Assembly (NCBI RefSeq): GCF_014836775.1
Contig: NZ_JACSQD010000007.1
Span: forward strand, 186,001 to 250,000
Origin: Arthrobacter gallicola
GTDB taxonomy: Bacteria > Actinomycetota > Actinomycetes > Actinomycetales > Micrococcaceae
Length of the DNA: 64,000 bases
Direction of reading: 5' to 3'
Made by a program: the position numbers and the translations under genes. Position 1 is the stretch's first letter. Every line of letters starts with the position of its first letter. The notes beneath the pieces are model-generated. The model was given only the letters and a program-made list of their open reading frames with translations. It was not told the DNA's origin and made no database searches. Positions 9,594 to 20,126 of this stretch are shown here, in pieces.

Positions 9594-11232
9594 CGGACCT
9601 TTGATTGTCCAGAGTGATAAGACCATCCTGCTGGAAGTGGATCATGCACAGGCCACCGAAGCGCGCCACGCGATTGCGGCGTTTGCTGAGCTGGAACGGG
9701 CCCCCGAGCACATCCACAGCTACCGGCTGACTCCGCTGGGCCTGTGGAACGCCCGGGCGGCCGGGTTGGACGCCGAGCAGGTGCTGAACACACTGCTCAC
9801 CTATTCCCGCTTCCCGGTGCCGCACTCGCTGCTGATCGACATCGAGGAAACGATGTCCCGGTACGGCCGGCTGCGGCTGGAGAAGGACCCGCAGCACGGT
9901 CTGGTCCTGCGGACCAACGACTACCCGGTGCTCGAGGAAGTGCTGCACGCCAAGAAGATCCAGCCCCTGCTTGGGCCGCGGATTGACGGTGAAACCGTGG
10001 TGGTGCAGTCGGCCATGCGCGGTCAGCTGAAGCAGCTGCTGCTCAAGCTTGGCTGGCCCGCTGAGGACTTCGCCGGGTATGTGGACGGCACTCCCCACCC
10101 CATCCTGCTCAACGAGGACGGCTGGGCGCTGCGCCCGTACCAGAAGCTGGCCACGGAGAATTTCTGGGCCGGCGGCTCCGGCGTCGTCGTCCTGCCCTGT
10201 GGCGCGGGAAAAACCCTGGTTGGGGCGGCCGCCATGGCGACCAGCTCCACCACCACCCTGATCCTGGTGACCAACACCGTCTCCGCCCGGCAGTGGAAGG
10301 ACGAACTGCTCAAGCGCACGTCCCTGACCGAGGACGAGATCGGCGAATACTCCGGGGCGGTGAAGGAAGTCCGTCCGGTCACGATCGCCACCTACCAGGT
10401 GCTGACGCTCAAGCGCGGCGGACTCTATCCCCACCTGGAACTCCTGGACGCCAACGACTGGGGCCTGATCATCTATGACGAGGTCCACCTGCTCCCGGCA
10501 CCCATTTTCCGGATGACCGCTGACCTGCAGGCCCGCCGCCGGCTCGGCCTGACCGCCACCCTGGTGCGCGAGGACGGACGCGAGGGCGAGGTCTTCTCCC
10601 TCATCGGTCCCAAGCGCTACGACGCGCCGTGGAAAGACATCGAGGCGCAGGGCTACATTGCGCCCGCCGACTGCATCGAGGTCCGGGTGGACCTGCCCCG
10701 GGACGAGCGGGTCGCCTACGCGATGGCGGAGGACGGCGACAAGTACCGGCTGTGCTCGACGTCGGAAACCAAGTCAAAGGTGGTTGAGCAGCTGGTCCAC
10801 CGCCATGAGGGAGACCAGATCCTGGTGATCGGGCAGTACATCGACCAGCTCGATGAGCTCGCCGAACGCCTCAATGCCCCGGTGATCAAGGGCGAGACGC
10901 CGGTGAAGGAACGCCAGCGGCTGTTCGACCTGTTCCGTAAGGGTGAGCTGAAGACCCTGGTGGTGTCCAAGGTCGCGAACTTCTCCATCGACTTACCCGA
11001 AGCCTCCGTGGCCATCCAGGTGTCCGGCTCCTTCGGTTCGCGCCAGGAGGAAGCGCAGCGGCTGGGGCGCCTGCTGCGGCCCAAGGCCGACGGCCGGGCC
11101 GCGCACTTCTACACCGTCGTCGCACGCGACACCCTGGACCAGGACTTCGCGGCCAAGCGGCAGCGGTTCCTGGCGGAGCAGGGTTACGCGTATTCCATCC
11201 AGGACGCCGCGGATATCGGCAAGCCGGTCTAA
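9586..11232 (+). CDS. XPB/Ssl2-type DNA repair helicase
   Basis: 548 residues, superfamily 2. The N-terminal domain (about 1-150) is XPB-specific. Walker A is VLPCGAGKTLVG, the DEAH-like box is IYDEVHLL, motif III is LTATLVREDG, and motif VI is EEAQRLGRLLRPK. The RED-type loop characteristic of XPB is visible in LVREDGREGEVF. Bacterial XPB is a 3'-5' DNA helicase/translocase. It is translationally coupled to the upstream helicase-associated gene. The length matches the bacterial family. Confidence 0.93.
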   Translation: MVDGPLIVQSDKTILLEVDHAQATEARHAIAAFAELERAPEHIHSYRLTPLGLWNARAAGLDAEQVLNTLLTYSRFPVPHSLLIDIEETMSRYGRLRLEKDPQHGLVLRTNDYPVLEEVLHAKKIQPLLGPRIDGETVVVQSAMRGQLKQLLLKLGWPAEDFAGYVDGTPHPILLNEDGWALRPYQKLATENFWAGGSGVVVLPCGAGKTLVGAAAMATSSTTTLILVTNTVSARQWKDELLKRTSLTEDEIGEYSGAVKEVRPVTIATYQVLTLKRGGLYPHLELLDANDWGLIIYDEVHLLPAPIFRMTADLQARRRLGLTATLVREDGREGEVFSLIGPKRYDAPWKDIEAQGYIAPADCIEVRVDLPRDERVAYAMAEDGDKYRLCSTSETKSKVVEQLVHRHEGDQILVIGQYIDQLDELAERLNAPVIKGETPVKERQRLFDLFRKGELKTLVVSKVANFSIDLPEASVAIQVSGSFGSRQEEAQRLGRLLRPKADGRAAHFYTVVARDTLDQDFAAKRQRFLAEQGYAYSIQDAADIGKPV

Positions 11233-11349
11233 CCCGGCGCAGGAGCGCCCTCCGGCGCCGCGGCAGCTTCAGCGGCCACCTTGGGTATTTCCAGCTCTCT
11301 TTCTGCCGGCCTACAGACAACGTCCAGCTAAATGTAAGAAACTAGGCGG

Positions 11350-12063
11350 GTGAACAAATCGTCTGCCCCCGAAGCCAGGCTCCTCGTCGTCGACGACGAA
11401 CCCAACATCCGCGAGCTGCTTTCCACGTCGCTGCGTTTCGCAGGCTTCGACGTCGTAGCCGCCGGGAACGGCCGGGAGGCCTTGGCAGCGGTGGACGAGC
11501 ACAGTCCCGACCTGGCTGTCCTCGACGTTATGCTCCCGGACATGGACGGCTTTACCCTGACCCGCCGGCTCAGGGCTGCCGGCCGGCACTTCCCCGTGGT
11601 GTTCCTTACCGCACGGGACGACACTGAGGACAAGGTCACCGGACTCACGGTCGGCGGCGACGATTACGTCACAAAGCCCTTCAGCCTGGACGAGGTCGTG
11701 GCCCGGATCCGGGCCGTGCTCCGGCGTACCCAGCCCCTCGACGACGACGACGCCGTCATCCGGGTGGAAGACCTGGAGCTCGACGACGACGCCCATGAAG
11801 TGCGCCGCGGCGGCGTCACCATCGATCTCTCCCCCACCGAGTTCAAGCTGCTGCGTTACCTGATGCTGAACCCCAACCGGGTGCTCTCGAAGGCGCAGAT
11901 CCTGGACCACGTCTGGGAGTACGACTTCAACGGCGATGCTTCGATTGTGGAGTCCTACATCTCCTACCTGCGCCGCAAGATCGACCGCAGCCCGGACGCT
12001 CCGGCGCTGATCCAGACCAAACGCGGAGTTGGCTATCTGCTGCGCACCACGGAGAAGCGCTAA
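11350..12063 (+). CDS. OmpR/PhoP-family response regulator
   Basis: 237 residues. Receiver domain 10-125 with acidic pair Asp15-Asp16, phosphorylation site Asp59 (VLDVMLPDMDG), Thr in FLTARDD and Lys in YVTKPFS. Winged-helix DNA-binding domain 140-233 (LSPTEFKLLRYLMLNPNRVLSKAQILDHVW). It resembles mycobacterial PhoP more than MtrA. The start is GTG 11350 with only a weak ribosome-binding site. It pairs with the kinase that starts 3 nt downstream. The signal and targets are unknown. Confidence 0.93.
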   Translation: MNKSSAPEARLLVVDDEPNIRELLSTSLRFAGFDVVAAGNGREALAAVDEHSPDLAVLDVMLPDMDGFTLTRRLRAAGRHFPVVFLTARDDTEDKVTGLTVGGDDYVTKPFSLDEVVARIRAVLRRTQPLDDDDAVIRVEDLELDDDAHEVRRGGVTIDLSPTEFKLLRYLMLNPNRVLSKAQILDHVWEYDFNGDASIVESYISYLRRKIDRSPDAPALIQTKRGVGYLLRTTEKR

Positions 12064-12066
12064 ACG

Positions 12067-13674
12067 TTGACCCGGCGCTGGAAATCGGCCTCACTGCGAT
12101 CGCAGCTGGTGGCCATCATGGCAGTGCTGATGGTGGTTACTGTGACCATCACCGGCCTCGCGACCATTTATGTGCTGCGGCAGATCCTGGTCAGCCGGCT
12201 GGACGCCGATATCCAGGACAACGCCACCGCAATCTCCCGCTACCTCATTTCCGGCGGGCCGGCTGTGGATACGTCGCTCTTCCGGTTTTACGGTCTCTAC
12301 CTCAATGACGACGGCGAACACGGGCCGGAGACCCATTCGGAAGACAACTTCGACACCCCGGTGCTCGGCAACCTCAACTCGGAAACCGTCAGCGAGATTG
12401 CCGGACGCGGCTTCGACGTCCCGGGCACTGCGCCCGGCAGCAAGGGCTGGCGGGTCCAGGTCTTTCCGATCGCCAACTTCCCGGGCTCGGTCGCCGTCGC
12501 CGTCCAGCTGGACTCCGTGGCGGAGACCGTTGACGAGGCCGCCTCGCTCGTGTTCTCCGTCGGGCTGCTGGGAACGCTGGGCGCCACAGGGATCGCTTAC
12601 TGGGCCGTTACCCGCCAGTTCCGCCCGCTCAGCCAGGTTGAGAAAACCGCCGCCGCCATCGCCGCCGGTGACCTCTCCCGCCGCGTCGAAGTCGGCAACC
12701 CCGCCACTGAGATCGGCCGGCTCTCACGCTCCCTGAACGCCATGCTGGCCCACATCGAAACGGCCTTCGCCGCGCGCACCCAATCCGAACAGAAGATGCG
12801 CCGGTTCGTTCAGGATGCCTCGCATGAACTCCGGACTCCGCTGGTCACGATCCGGGGCTTCTCCGAGCTGTACCGGCACGGAGCGCTGCAGAAACCCGAG
12901 GACATCGGCGCGGCGATGGGACGCATCGAAAGCGAAGCGAAGCGCATGGGCCAGCTTGTCGAGGACCTGCTGACCCTGGCCCGTGTGGATGAGCAGCGTC
13001 CGCTGGAATACCGCCCCGTGGACCTGATGATCCTGGGCAACGACGCCGCCCTCGACGCCCGGGCCAGTGCGCCGGACCGGGAGATCAAGGTGGTGGGGCT
13101 GGGCGGCAGCTCTCCCCGGAGCGCACCCACCATGGGCGATGAAGCACGGCTGCGGCAGGTGGTGGCGAACCTGATGACCAACGCGCTGCGCTACACCCCC
13201 GCGGGCTCCCCCATTGAGGTGGCTGTCGGGGTGGCACCGGTGATCCATGACCGCATGGACGCTGTACTGGAAGTGCGCGACCACGGGCCGGGTATTTCCG
13301 AGGAGGACGCAGCGCGGGTTTTCGAGCGGTTTTACCGGGCCGACTCCTCGCGGTACCGGGAAACCGGCGGCACCGGGCTTGGTTTGGCCATCGTCGCGGC
13401 CCTGGTGGCCCAGCACGACGGCACCGTGCGGCTGACAGAGACGGAAGGCGGCGGCGCCACCATGTCCATCCGGCTCCCCTATCAGCAGCCCGAAAGCATG
13501 CCGGACCATGAGGACGACGGCGGCGCCTCCGGGGCACCGGCGGGCAGCCGGAAGGACGGTGCACCCAGGGCTGAGGACGGCAGCCTCGAGGTGGAGGCAC
13601 GCGCCTCCCGCGACCAGGAGCCCGGCACCCCGGAGAACAGCCGCGGGCCGGAGGATGACCGGCGGCAGCCGTAG
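12067..13674 (+). CDS. Sensor histidine kinase, partner of the PhoP-like regulator
   Basis: 535 residues from TTG 12067. TM1 about 14-37, an extracytoplasmic sensor about 40-155, TM2 about 158-182, then HAMP. HisKA follows with His253 (QDASHELRTP). The ATPase domain has the N box (ANLMTNALRYTP), G1 (VRDHGPGI), F box and G2 (GGTGLGLAIVAAL). The last about 70 residues are a charged, low-complexity Gly/Ala/Glu/Arg tail, unusual for the family. It forms a two-gene operon with the regulator. Confidence 0.93.
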   Translation: MTRRWKSASLRSQLVAIMAVLMVVTVTITGLATIYVLRQILVSRLDADIQDNATAISRYLISGGPAVDTSLFRFYGLYLNDDGEHGPETHSEDNFDTPVLGNLNSETVSEIAGRGFDVPGTAPGSKGWRVQVFPIANFPGSVAVAVQLDSVAETVDEAASLVFSVGLLGTLGATGIAYWAVTRQFRPLSQVEKTAAAIAAGDLSRRVEVGNPATEIGRLSRSLNAMLAHIETAFAARTQSEQKMRRFVQDASHELRTPLVTIRGFSELYRHGALQKPEDIGAAMGRIESEAKRMGQLVEDLLTLARVDEQRPLEYRPVDLMILGNDAALDARASAPDREIKVVGLGGSSPRSAPTMGDEARLRQVVANLMTNALRYTPAGSPIEVAVGVAPVIHDRMDAVLEVRDHGPGISEEDAARVFERFYRADSSRYRETGGTGLGLAIVAALVAQHDGTVRLTETEGGGATMSIRLPYQQPESMPDHEDDGGASGAPAGSRKDGAPRAEDGSLEVEARASRDQEPGTPENSRGPEDDRRQP

Positions 13675-13857
13675 CCCCGCAGCTGCCGGCGCCTGAGGCT
13701 GAATCGGGAGCAGCTGCTCCTCCACACTGTGCTCTGGGATTTCCGGTGCAGGCGGCTTGTCCACAGCGCCCCGGTTCACCCGCGGACAGCCCGGTACTCC
13801 TGCCTAGGATCTGGCCCAGGACCGCACCCGGCGGGCCATAAGGACTGGAGGGGTTCC

Positions 13858-14148
13858 ATGGCGGGTTTTTTCGTAGACAGTGACATCCTGGCTGCCAAGA
13901 GTGCCGAGGTGCGCGGCACCATCGACCGTTTGCAGACGGACGTCAACACTATGCAGGCCGGGCTTCAGTCCCTGGGCGAGTCCTGGCAGGGGCAGGCGTC
14001 GGCAAACTTCCAGCTGCTGATCGCAGACTGGCGCGCCACCCAGGCGCGGGTGGAGGAGTCCCTGGCCAGCATCAACCAGGCGCTGGCCTACGCCTCGGCC
14101 CAGTACGCAGACACAGAAGCTGCCAACACCGCACTGTTTATGCGCTGA
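13858..14148 (+). CDS. WXG100-family protein (EsxA-like)
   Basis: 96 residues, the usual length. Two helices flank the WxG turn in ESWQGQAS, and the C-terminus carries a YxxxE signal (YADTE), the form used by type VII secretion. ATG 13858 has GGAGGGG upstream. No ESX ATPase or partner gene lies nearby, so any secretion machinery must be encoded elsewhere. Confidence 0.85.
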   Translation: MAGFFVDSDILAAKSAEVRGTIDRLQTDVNTMQAGLQSLGESWQGQASANFQLLIADWRATQARVEESLASINQALAYASAQYADTEAANTALFMR

Positions 14149-14192
14149 GCGGCGCTGGACGGACCGCAGAGAGGCTAGCCAGGACAAAAGAA

Positions 14193-14222
14193 GGGCGCGG
14201 CACCCGGTTGGGTACCGCGCCC
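14193..14222 (-). terminator. Rho-independent terminator of groEL
   Basis: A 13-bp GC-rich stem (GGGCGCGG arms, one mismatch) with loop GGTT. On the minus strand it is followed by TTCTTTTGTCC, a U-rich tract in the groEL direction, 47 nt after the stop codon. Confidence 0.8.
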
Positions 14223-14268
14223 TCTCAGCGTTTGTGGCGCTTACCGGCTCTGGCCGGTGGGATGGGGA

Positions 14269-16041
<1,773 letters not shown>

Positions 16042-16055
16042 TCAACACCGGCGAC

Positions 16056-16082
16056 TTAGCAGTCAACCCGTAAGAGTGCTAA
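16056..16082 (-). promoter_or_regulatory. CIRCE operator, groEL-proximal copy
   Basis: TTAGCAGTC-N9-GAGTGCTAA on the plus strand. This is the CIRCE inverted repeat with the standard 9-nt spacer and one mismatch. It is the binding site of the heat-shock repressor HrcA. Confidence 0.9.
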
Positions 16083-16090
16083 GTCAATAA

Positions 16091-16117
16091 TTAGCACTCC
16101 CGCCCTTTGAGTGCAAG
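16091..16117 (-). promoter_or_regulatory. CIRCE operator, groEL-distal copy
   Basis: TTAGCACTC-N9-GAGTGCAAG, 8 nt from the proximal copy. In the minus direction it begins TTGCACTC, which could also serve as a -35 box. Confidence 0.85.
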
Positions 16118-16306
16118 CAGTCACGGTGGCTTGTGACCGGGGTTTCAGTGTTATTCCCCTGCCGCAGCAAACACGCGCCGGCATTCTGCCAGGCGCCTCA
16201 CCCGATTGACGGCGGGGCGGCGTAGATTGGTTCTGCAGCAGCTCTCAGCCGCCCGCCCGGCGCCGCAAAGCCGGCAGGCATTCCCCGACCCTGTGAGGAC
16301 CGGACC

Positions 16307-16771
16307 ATGTCCATGAACCAGCCGCCGATTCCTTCTCCGGAAGGAGACGAGAACACCGGTGCGTCCCCGTCGCCGTCCGCGCCTGGCCCACACCCTGCCC
16401 CACCGCCACCACCCTATGGCCGGGCCCCCGGGGACTATGGAGCGCCGGGCCCCAACCCGCAGGAGCCGCACCGCGCTTACTATCAGCCGGTGCCTCAGGG
16501 ACAGTACCCTCCCGGTTACTACTACGCAGTGGACCCGCCGAAGTCCCGCCTGGCAGCCGGCCTGCTGGGAATCTTCCTCGGCAGCTTTGGCGTCCACCGG
16601 TTCTACCTCGGTTACACCACCATCGGCGTGGTGCAGATCCTGGTCACGGTGCTCACCTTCTGGTTCACCTTCGGGCTCTCCGCGATGTGGGGGTTCGTGG
16701 AAGGGATCATGATCCTGGCCGGAGCACAAACATTCCGCACCGATGCCCGCGGTGTCCCACTGCGCGAATAA
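16307..16771 (+). CDS. TM2-domain membrane protein
   Basis: 154 residues. A Pro/Gly/Tyr-rich disordered N-terminus of about 80 residues is followed by a TM2 domain: KSRLAAGLLGIFLGSFGVHRFYLGYTTIGVVQI with the GxxGxHRFYLG signature, two transmembrane helices, and a short tail. The function of the family is unknown. ATG 16307 has GAGGA upstream. A strong hairpin follows 22 nt after the stop codon. Confidence 0.88.
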   Translation: MSMNQPPIPSPEGDENTGASPSPSAPGPHPAPPPPPYGRAPGDYGAPGPNPQEPHRAYYQPVPQGQYPPGYYYAVDPPKSRLAAGLLGIFLGSFGVHRFYLGYTTIGVVQILVTVLTFWFTFGLSAMWGFVEGIMILAGAQTFRTDARGVPLRE

Positions 16772-16793
16772 GCGCCGCGGACAGCCTGCGGAC

Positions 16794-16839
16794 ACTGACA
16801 GTGCCGGCAGCCGGAATACCGGCTGCCGGCACTGTCAGT
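16794..16839. terminator. Perfect 21-bp hairpin, bidirectional terminator
   Basis: ACTGACAGTGCCGGCAGCCGG and its exact complement are separated by a 4-nt loop (AATA), between the convergent TM2 and cold-shock genes. There is little U-tract on either side. Confidence 0.75.
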
Positions 16840-16854
16840 TACTGGCCTGTTGGA

Positions 16855-17058
16855 CTACACCGTCCGGACGTCTTCGGCCTGCGGACCCTTCTGCCCCTCA
16901 CCGATTTCAAATTCCACCCGCTGCCCCTCTTCCAGGGTGCGGTATCCCGCGGACTGGATCGCTGACCAGTGAACAAAAACGTCGGTCTGGGCCTCATCAA
17001 CGGTGATGAATCCGTAGCCCTTTTCCCCGTTGAACCATTTGACGATCCCCTGCGCCAT
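16855..17058 (-). CDS. cspA: Cold-shock protein CspA family
   Basis: 67 residues, a stand-alone cold-shock domain. RNP1 is KGYGFITV and RNP2 is VFVHWSAI, both for single-stranded nucleic-acid binding. I chose ATG 17058 with GGGGAGAG 7 nt upstream. A likely -10 TAAAGT lies at 17177-17172, giving a leader of about 105 nt, as is common for cold-shock genes. Confidence 0.93.
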   Translation of the reverse strand: MAQGIVKWFNGEKGYGFITVDEAQTDVFVHWSAIQSAGYRTLEEGQRVEFEIGEGQKGPQAEDVRTV

Positions 17059-17256
17059 GCTTCTCTCCCCTTTTCGGTTCCGTTCCGGCGGCCTGTGATC
17101 CACCGGAACAGCCGCCCGGTCGAGTCCGGCCGAGGTGTGGCCGGATCTCTGTCTCCGGGAGGCTGGCCCTTACTTTAGCCACACGCGTGACCAACAAGCA
17201 TGGGCCGGGAGGATAGTTATGGAGATTTTATCTAGGGGCAGCAGCGGCCGTTCCGG

Positions 17257-17904
17257 CTACTGGAATCCCGGCCCCGCCACCACGGTGACGTTCGAGAACT
17301 CAGGTGACTCACTCAGCGTGGGAATCCCCAGGAGCGCGGACAGTTCCTCCGCGTTCGCCCGCTGAGCCTCGCCGTTGTAGAAAATCACTGAGGTCTGCAG
17401 CGGAGTTCCCGCCCAGTTCCCCACCAGAGCCGTCGTCCATCCGTCGGCTCCGATTCTGGCCGAGATACCGGCACCAAGGCCGGAAATCCCGCTGGCATTG
17501 AAGACGACTACCGGCTGCGACCGATCAGCGACCGGCGCCGAGGGGGACGGTTCAGGCGTCTCTGACGGAGTCTCCGAAGCTGAGGAAGAAGGTGAAGAAG
17601 AAGGGGAGGAAGAAGGGGAGGACGACGGCGTGGGAGAGGGTGTCTCCTCCGGGGCGTCTGCGGGGGCTTCGCTGGATTCCACGGCCGGCGTCTCAGAAGC
17701 GGCCGGGCTGGCATTTCCCTCGCCGATCCCCAGGCGCGGAAGCACGAAATAAGCAGCGAGCCCTACCAGCAGAGCAAGGACACCAACGGTAATGATCAGT
17801 CCGACGCCGCTGGAACGGGCGGGGATAAGGCGTTCACGGTGGACACCCTGCCGCGTCGAGGTCTCCGGGACCTTGTCGAACTCGTCCCTGGGATATTGGC
17901 TCAT
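17257..17904 (-). CDS. Membrane-anchored LytR_C-domain protein
   Basis: 215 residues. Cytoplasmic N-terminus (about 30), one transmembrane helix (LIITVGVLALLVGLAAYFVL), an extracytoplasmic Ser/Pro/Glu-rich linker (about 75-125) with repeated SSSP units, then a LytR_C domain (PVVVFNASGISGLGAGISARI...). There is no LCP catalytic domain. In Actinobacteria such proteins are linked to cell-envelope regulation, but the role is undefined. It lies 34 nt after the DUF3263 gene in the same operon. ATG 17904 was chosen over a longer frame that would overlap DUF3263. Confidence 0.82.
   Translation of the reverse strand: MSQYPRDEFDKVPETSTRQGVHRERLIPARSSGVGLIITVGVLALLVGLAAYFVLPRLGIGEGNASPAASETPAVESSEAPADAPEETPSPTPSSSPSSSPSSSPSSSASETPSETPEPSPSAPVADRSQPVVVFNASGISGLGAGISARIGADGWTTALVGNWAGTPLQTSVIFYNGEAQRANAEELSALLGIPTLSESPEFSNVTVVAGPGFQ
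17582..17629. repeat. 12-bp tandem repeat, four units, in the LytR_C linker
   Basis: Units GAGGAAGAAGGT, GAAGAAGAAGGG, GAGGAAGAAGGG and GAGGACGACGGC follow without gaps. They encode Ser/Pro linker repeats on the minus strand and keep the frame if copy number changes. Confidence 0.9.
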
Positions 17905-17938
17905 GGTTGTGTTTGCTGTCCTTGGTCTGTGGCTCGGC

Positions 17939-18292
17939 CTAGGCGTCTGAACCGATACGGCGGGCGGTCCTCGCACGCTGGCGGGTAGTACGTAGTCTAC
18001 GCAGCCGCTTTACCAGCATCGGATCGTGCGCGAGTGCTTCCTCGGTATCGATCAGAGCGTTGAGGATCTGGTAGTAGCTGGTCGCAGAAAGTCCAAACAG
18101 GTCACGGATCGCCTGTTCCTTGGCGCCGGCGTACTTCCACCAGGAACGCTCCAGGGAGAGCATCTGCTGCTCACGTTCGCTCAGGGGACTATCAGGATCG
18201 ACGGCACCGTCCAGTGAAAATTCCCCGGCTTCGGCTGATCCTGCCACTGCGTTGTCCCCGTTTCCCGTCCCGTCCCCCGGGCACAGCCGCAT
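17939..18292 (-). CDS. DUF3263 family protein, probable DNA-binding
   Basis: About 117 residues. The conserved core is LSEREQQMLSLERSWWKYAGAKEQAIRDLFGLSATSYYQILNALID, a helix-turn-helix-like fold. It is followed by a very basic tail (MLVKRLRRLRTTRQRARTARR). The family is actinobacterial and uncharacterised. The start is uncertain: ATG 18292 is used here, a downstream GTG is possible, and the open frame extends upstream. It is first in an operon with LytR_C and divergent from ung. Confidence 0.8.
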   Translation of the reverse strand: MRLCPGDGTGNGDNAVAGSAEAGEFSLDGAVDPDSPLSEREQQMLSLERSWWKYAGAKEQAIRDLFGLSATSYYQILNALIDTEEALAHDPMLVKRLRRLRTTRQRARTARRIGSDA

Positions 18293-18416
18293 AGCGGGGT
18301 GTCCAGGGAAAAGAGTCTGCTTCCTGCAGCAATCGTAAACCGGAATAACAGGCTTGTCATTTAGCCCGGCTTTGCGCCGGCTGGGATCCCCGGCGCAAAT
18401 AGCCAAGACTGGAAGG

Positions 18417-19232
18417 GTGATCAGCAGCGATGAACCGGCCCTCTTCAGCTACGACCCCCACCCCGCACACCACGGCGGGGAGCCAGGCCCGGGCCTGCCA
18501 GAGTCCGCGGACGCGGCCATTCCGTTCGTCAGCGGCACCTCGCTGACGGAGGTGATGGCCGCTGATTGGGCCCAGGCGCTGGAGCCGGCGGCATCCCGGC
18601 TGTATGCCCTGGGGGACAGCCTGGAGCGGCAGCGTCTGGCCGGAAGCCGCATCCTGCCCGCCCCGGGCAACATCCTCCGTGCCTTCCAACGCCCGATGGC
18701 TGAGGTCAAGGTGCTGATTACCGGGCAGGATCCGTACCCGACACCGGGCCACGCCGTCGGGCTTTCCTTCTCCGTTGAGGCGGGAGTGCGGCCGCTGCCG
18801 CGCTCCCTGGCCAACATCTACAAGGAGCTTGCTGCAGACCTGGCTCTTCCCCCGGCGCCGCACGGCGATCTCAGCGCGTGGGCGGACCAGGGGGTCCTGC
18901 TCCTGAACCGTGCCCTGACGGTGGAGGCGGGTGCGGCGAACTCGCACCGGAACCGCGGCTGGGAGGAGATAACGGACCTGGCGGTGCGCGCCCTGGCCGC
19001 ACGCCGGCTCCCCGACGGCACCCGCCCTCCCCTGGTGGCCATCCTCTGGGGCCGCCAGGCACAGGCCCTGGCTCCCCTGCTCGACGGTGTACCGCGGATT
19101 GAATCAGCACATCCCAGCCCGCTCTCAGCGGCACGTGGATTCTTTGGTTCCCGGCCCTTCAGCCGCACCAACGAGATGTTACTTGCCCAGGGCGCAGCCC
19201 CCGTGGACTGGCGGCTGCCCGGGGTACGGTAG
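18417..19232 (+). CDS. ung: Uracil-DNA glycosylase
   Basis: About 271 residues from GTG 18417; the start is uncertain, and a shorter protein beginning near MAADWAQ is possible. Family-1 UDG motifs: water-activating loop [18 protein letters not shown] with the catalytic Asp, and the Leu-intercalation loop [18 protein letters not shown]. It removes uracil from DNA to start base-excision repair. The roughly 45-residue N-terminal extension is outside the fold. SIP follows after 28 nt. Confidence 0.93.
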   Translation: MISSDEPALFSYDPHPAHHGGEPGPGLPESADAAIPFVSGTSLTEVMAADWAQALEPAASRLYALGDSLERQRLAGSRILPAPGNILRAFQRPMAEVKVLITGQDPYPTPGHAVGLSFSVEAGVRPLPRSLANIYKELAADLALPPAPHGDLSAWADQGVLLLNRALTVEAGAANSHRNRGWEEITDLAVRALAARRLPDGTRPPLVAILWGRQAQALAPLLDGVPRIESAHPSPLSAARGFFGSRPFSRTNEMLLAQGAAPVDWRLPGVR

Positions 19233-19260
19233 AGGCAAACCCCCAAGGAGAAGATCCGCT

Positions 19261-20103
19261 ATGCCTGACGTCCCTGCCATCCGTGCCGAAGCCCCTGCGC
19301 GGCGCACCCGCCCGGCCCACACCATGCAGGTATTGCGCCGCGAGCAGCTTTCCCCGCATATGGTCCGCATCGTGGCCGGCGGCGAGGGCTTCGATACCTT
19401 CGAGCCAAATGGACGCACCGATGCATACTGCAAAATCTGGTTTGGCCCCGATGGCAGGCCGCTGGACGGCTCCGTGAGCCTGGAAACCCTCCGCGAACAG
19501 AACGAGCGCGAGAATTGGCCGGTCTCCCGCACTTACACGGTTCGCTGGGTTGATATCGTGAAGCGCGAGCTGGCCATGGACTTTGTGGTGCACGGCGCGG
19601 ACGGTATTGCCGGGCCGTGGGCCGACTCCGCACAACCCGGCGAGCTGATCACGTTCGGCGGCCCGGGCGGCGCTTTCAGCCCCGACCCCGACGCCGACTG
19701 GTATCTCTTCGCCGCGGACGAGTCCGCGCTTCCCGCTACCGCAGCCGCCCTGGAAACCCTCGACGCAGCCGCCACCGGGCACGTGCTGATCGAGGTGGGC
19801 GGCCCGGCCGACGAGCTGGCGCTGGTTGCCCCCGCAGGCATGACCGTGACCTGGGTGCACCGGGGAGAGGCTGCGCCGGGTGCACTCCTCACGGAGGCCG
19901 TGGGCGCGCTGGCCTGGCGCCCCGGCCAGGTCCAGGTCTTCGCACACGGCGAGCGTGAGGCGATGAAATCCCTGCGGGAAATATTCTTCACCCGGCATAA
20001 GCTCGAACGCGGCCAGGTCTCGCTGTCCGGTTACTGGGCGGCAGGACGAACGGAAGACGCATTCCAGGCCGAAAAGCGCACTCCGGCCGGCAAGGTCCTG
20101 TAG
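19261..20103 (+). CDS. Siderophore-interacting protein (FAD reductase)
   Basis: 280 residues. FAD_binding_9 domain (residues 20-140, with the FAD-pocket stretch SRTYTVRWVD) and a SIP C-terminal domain ending SGYWAAGRTEDAFQAEK. These flavoproteins use NAD(P)H to reduce Fe(III)-siderophores in the cytosol. ATG 19261 has AAGGAG 10 nt upstream; a longer frame overlaps ung. An IdeR box was sought upstream and not seen. Confidence 0.9.
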   Translation: MPDVPAIRAEAPARRTRPAHTMQVLRREQLSPHMVRIVAGGEGFDTFEPNGRTDAYCKIWFGPDGRPLDGSVSLETLREQNERENWPVSRTYTVRWVDIVKRELAMDFVVHGADGIAGPWADSAQPGELITFGGPGGAFSPDPDADWYLFAADESALPATAAALETLDAAATGHVLIEVGGPADELALVAPAGMTVTWVHRGEAAPGALLTEAVGALAWRPGQVQVFAHGEREAMKSLREIFFTRHKLERGQVSLSGYWAAGRTEDAFQAEKRTPAGKVL

Positions 20104-20126
20104 CTCATCGAACCCGGACCGGGACG

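Noticed and set aside
12724..13779. 351-codon minus-strand frame over the histidine kinase
   Set aside because: The kinase motifs are unambiguous on the plus strand.
13858..14148. Type VII secretion locus around the WXG100 gene
   Set aside because: No EccC ATPase or other ESX component is encoded within the window.
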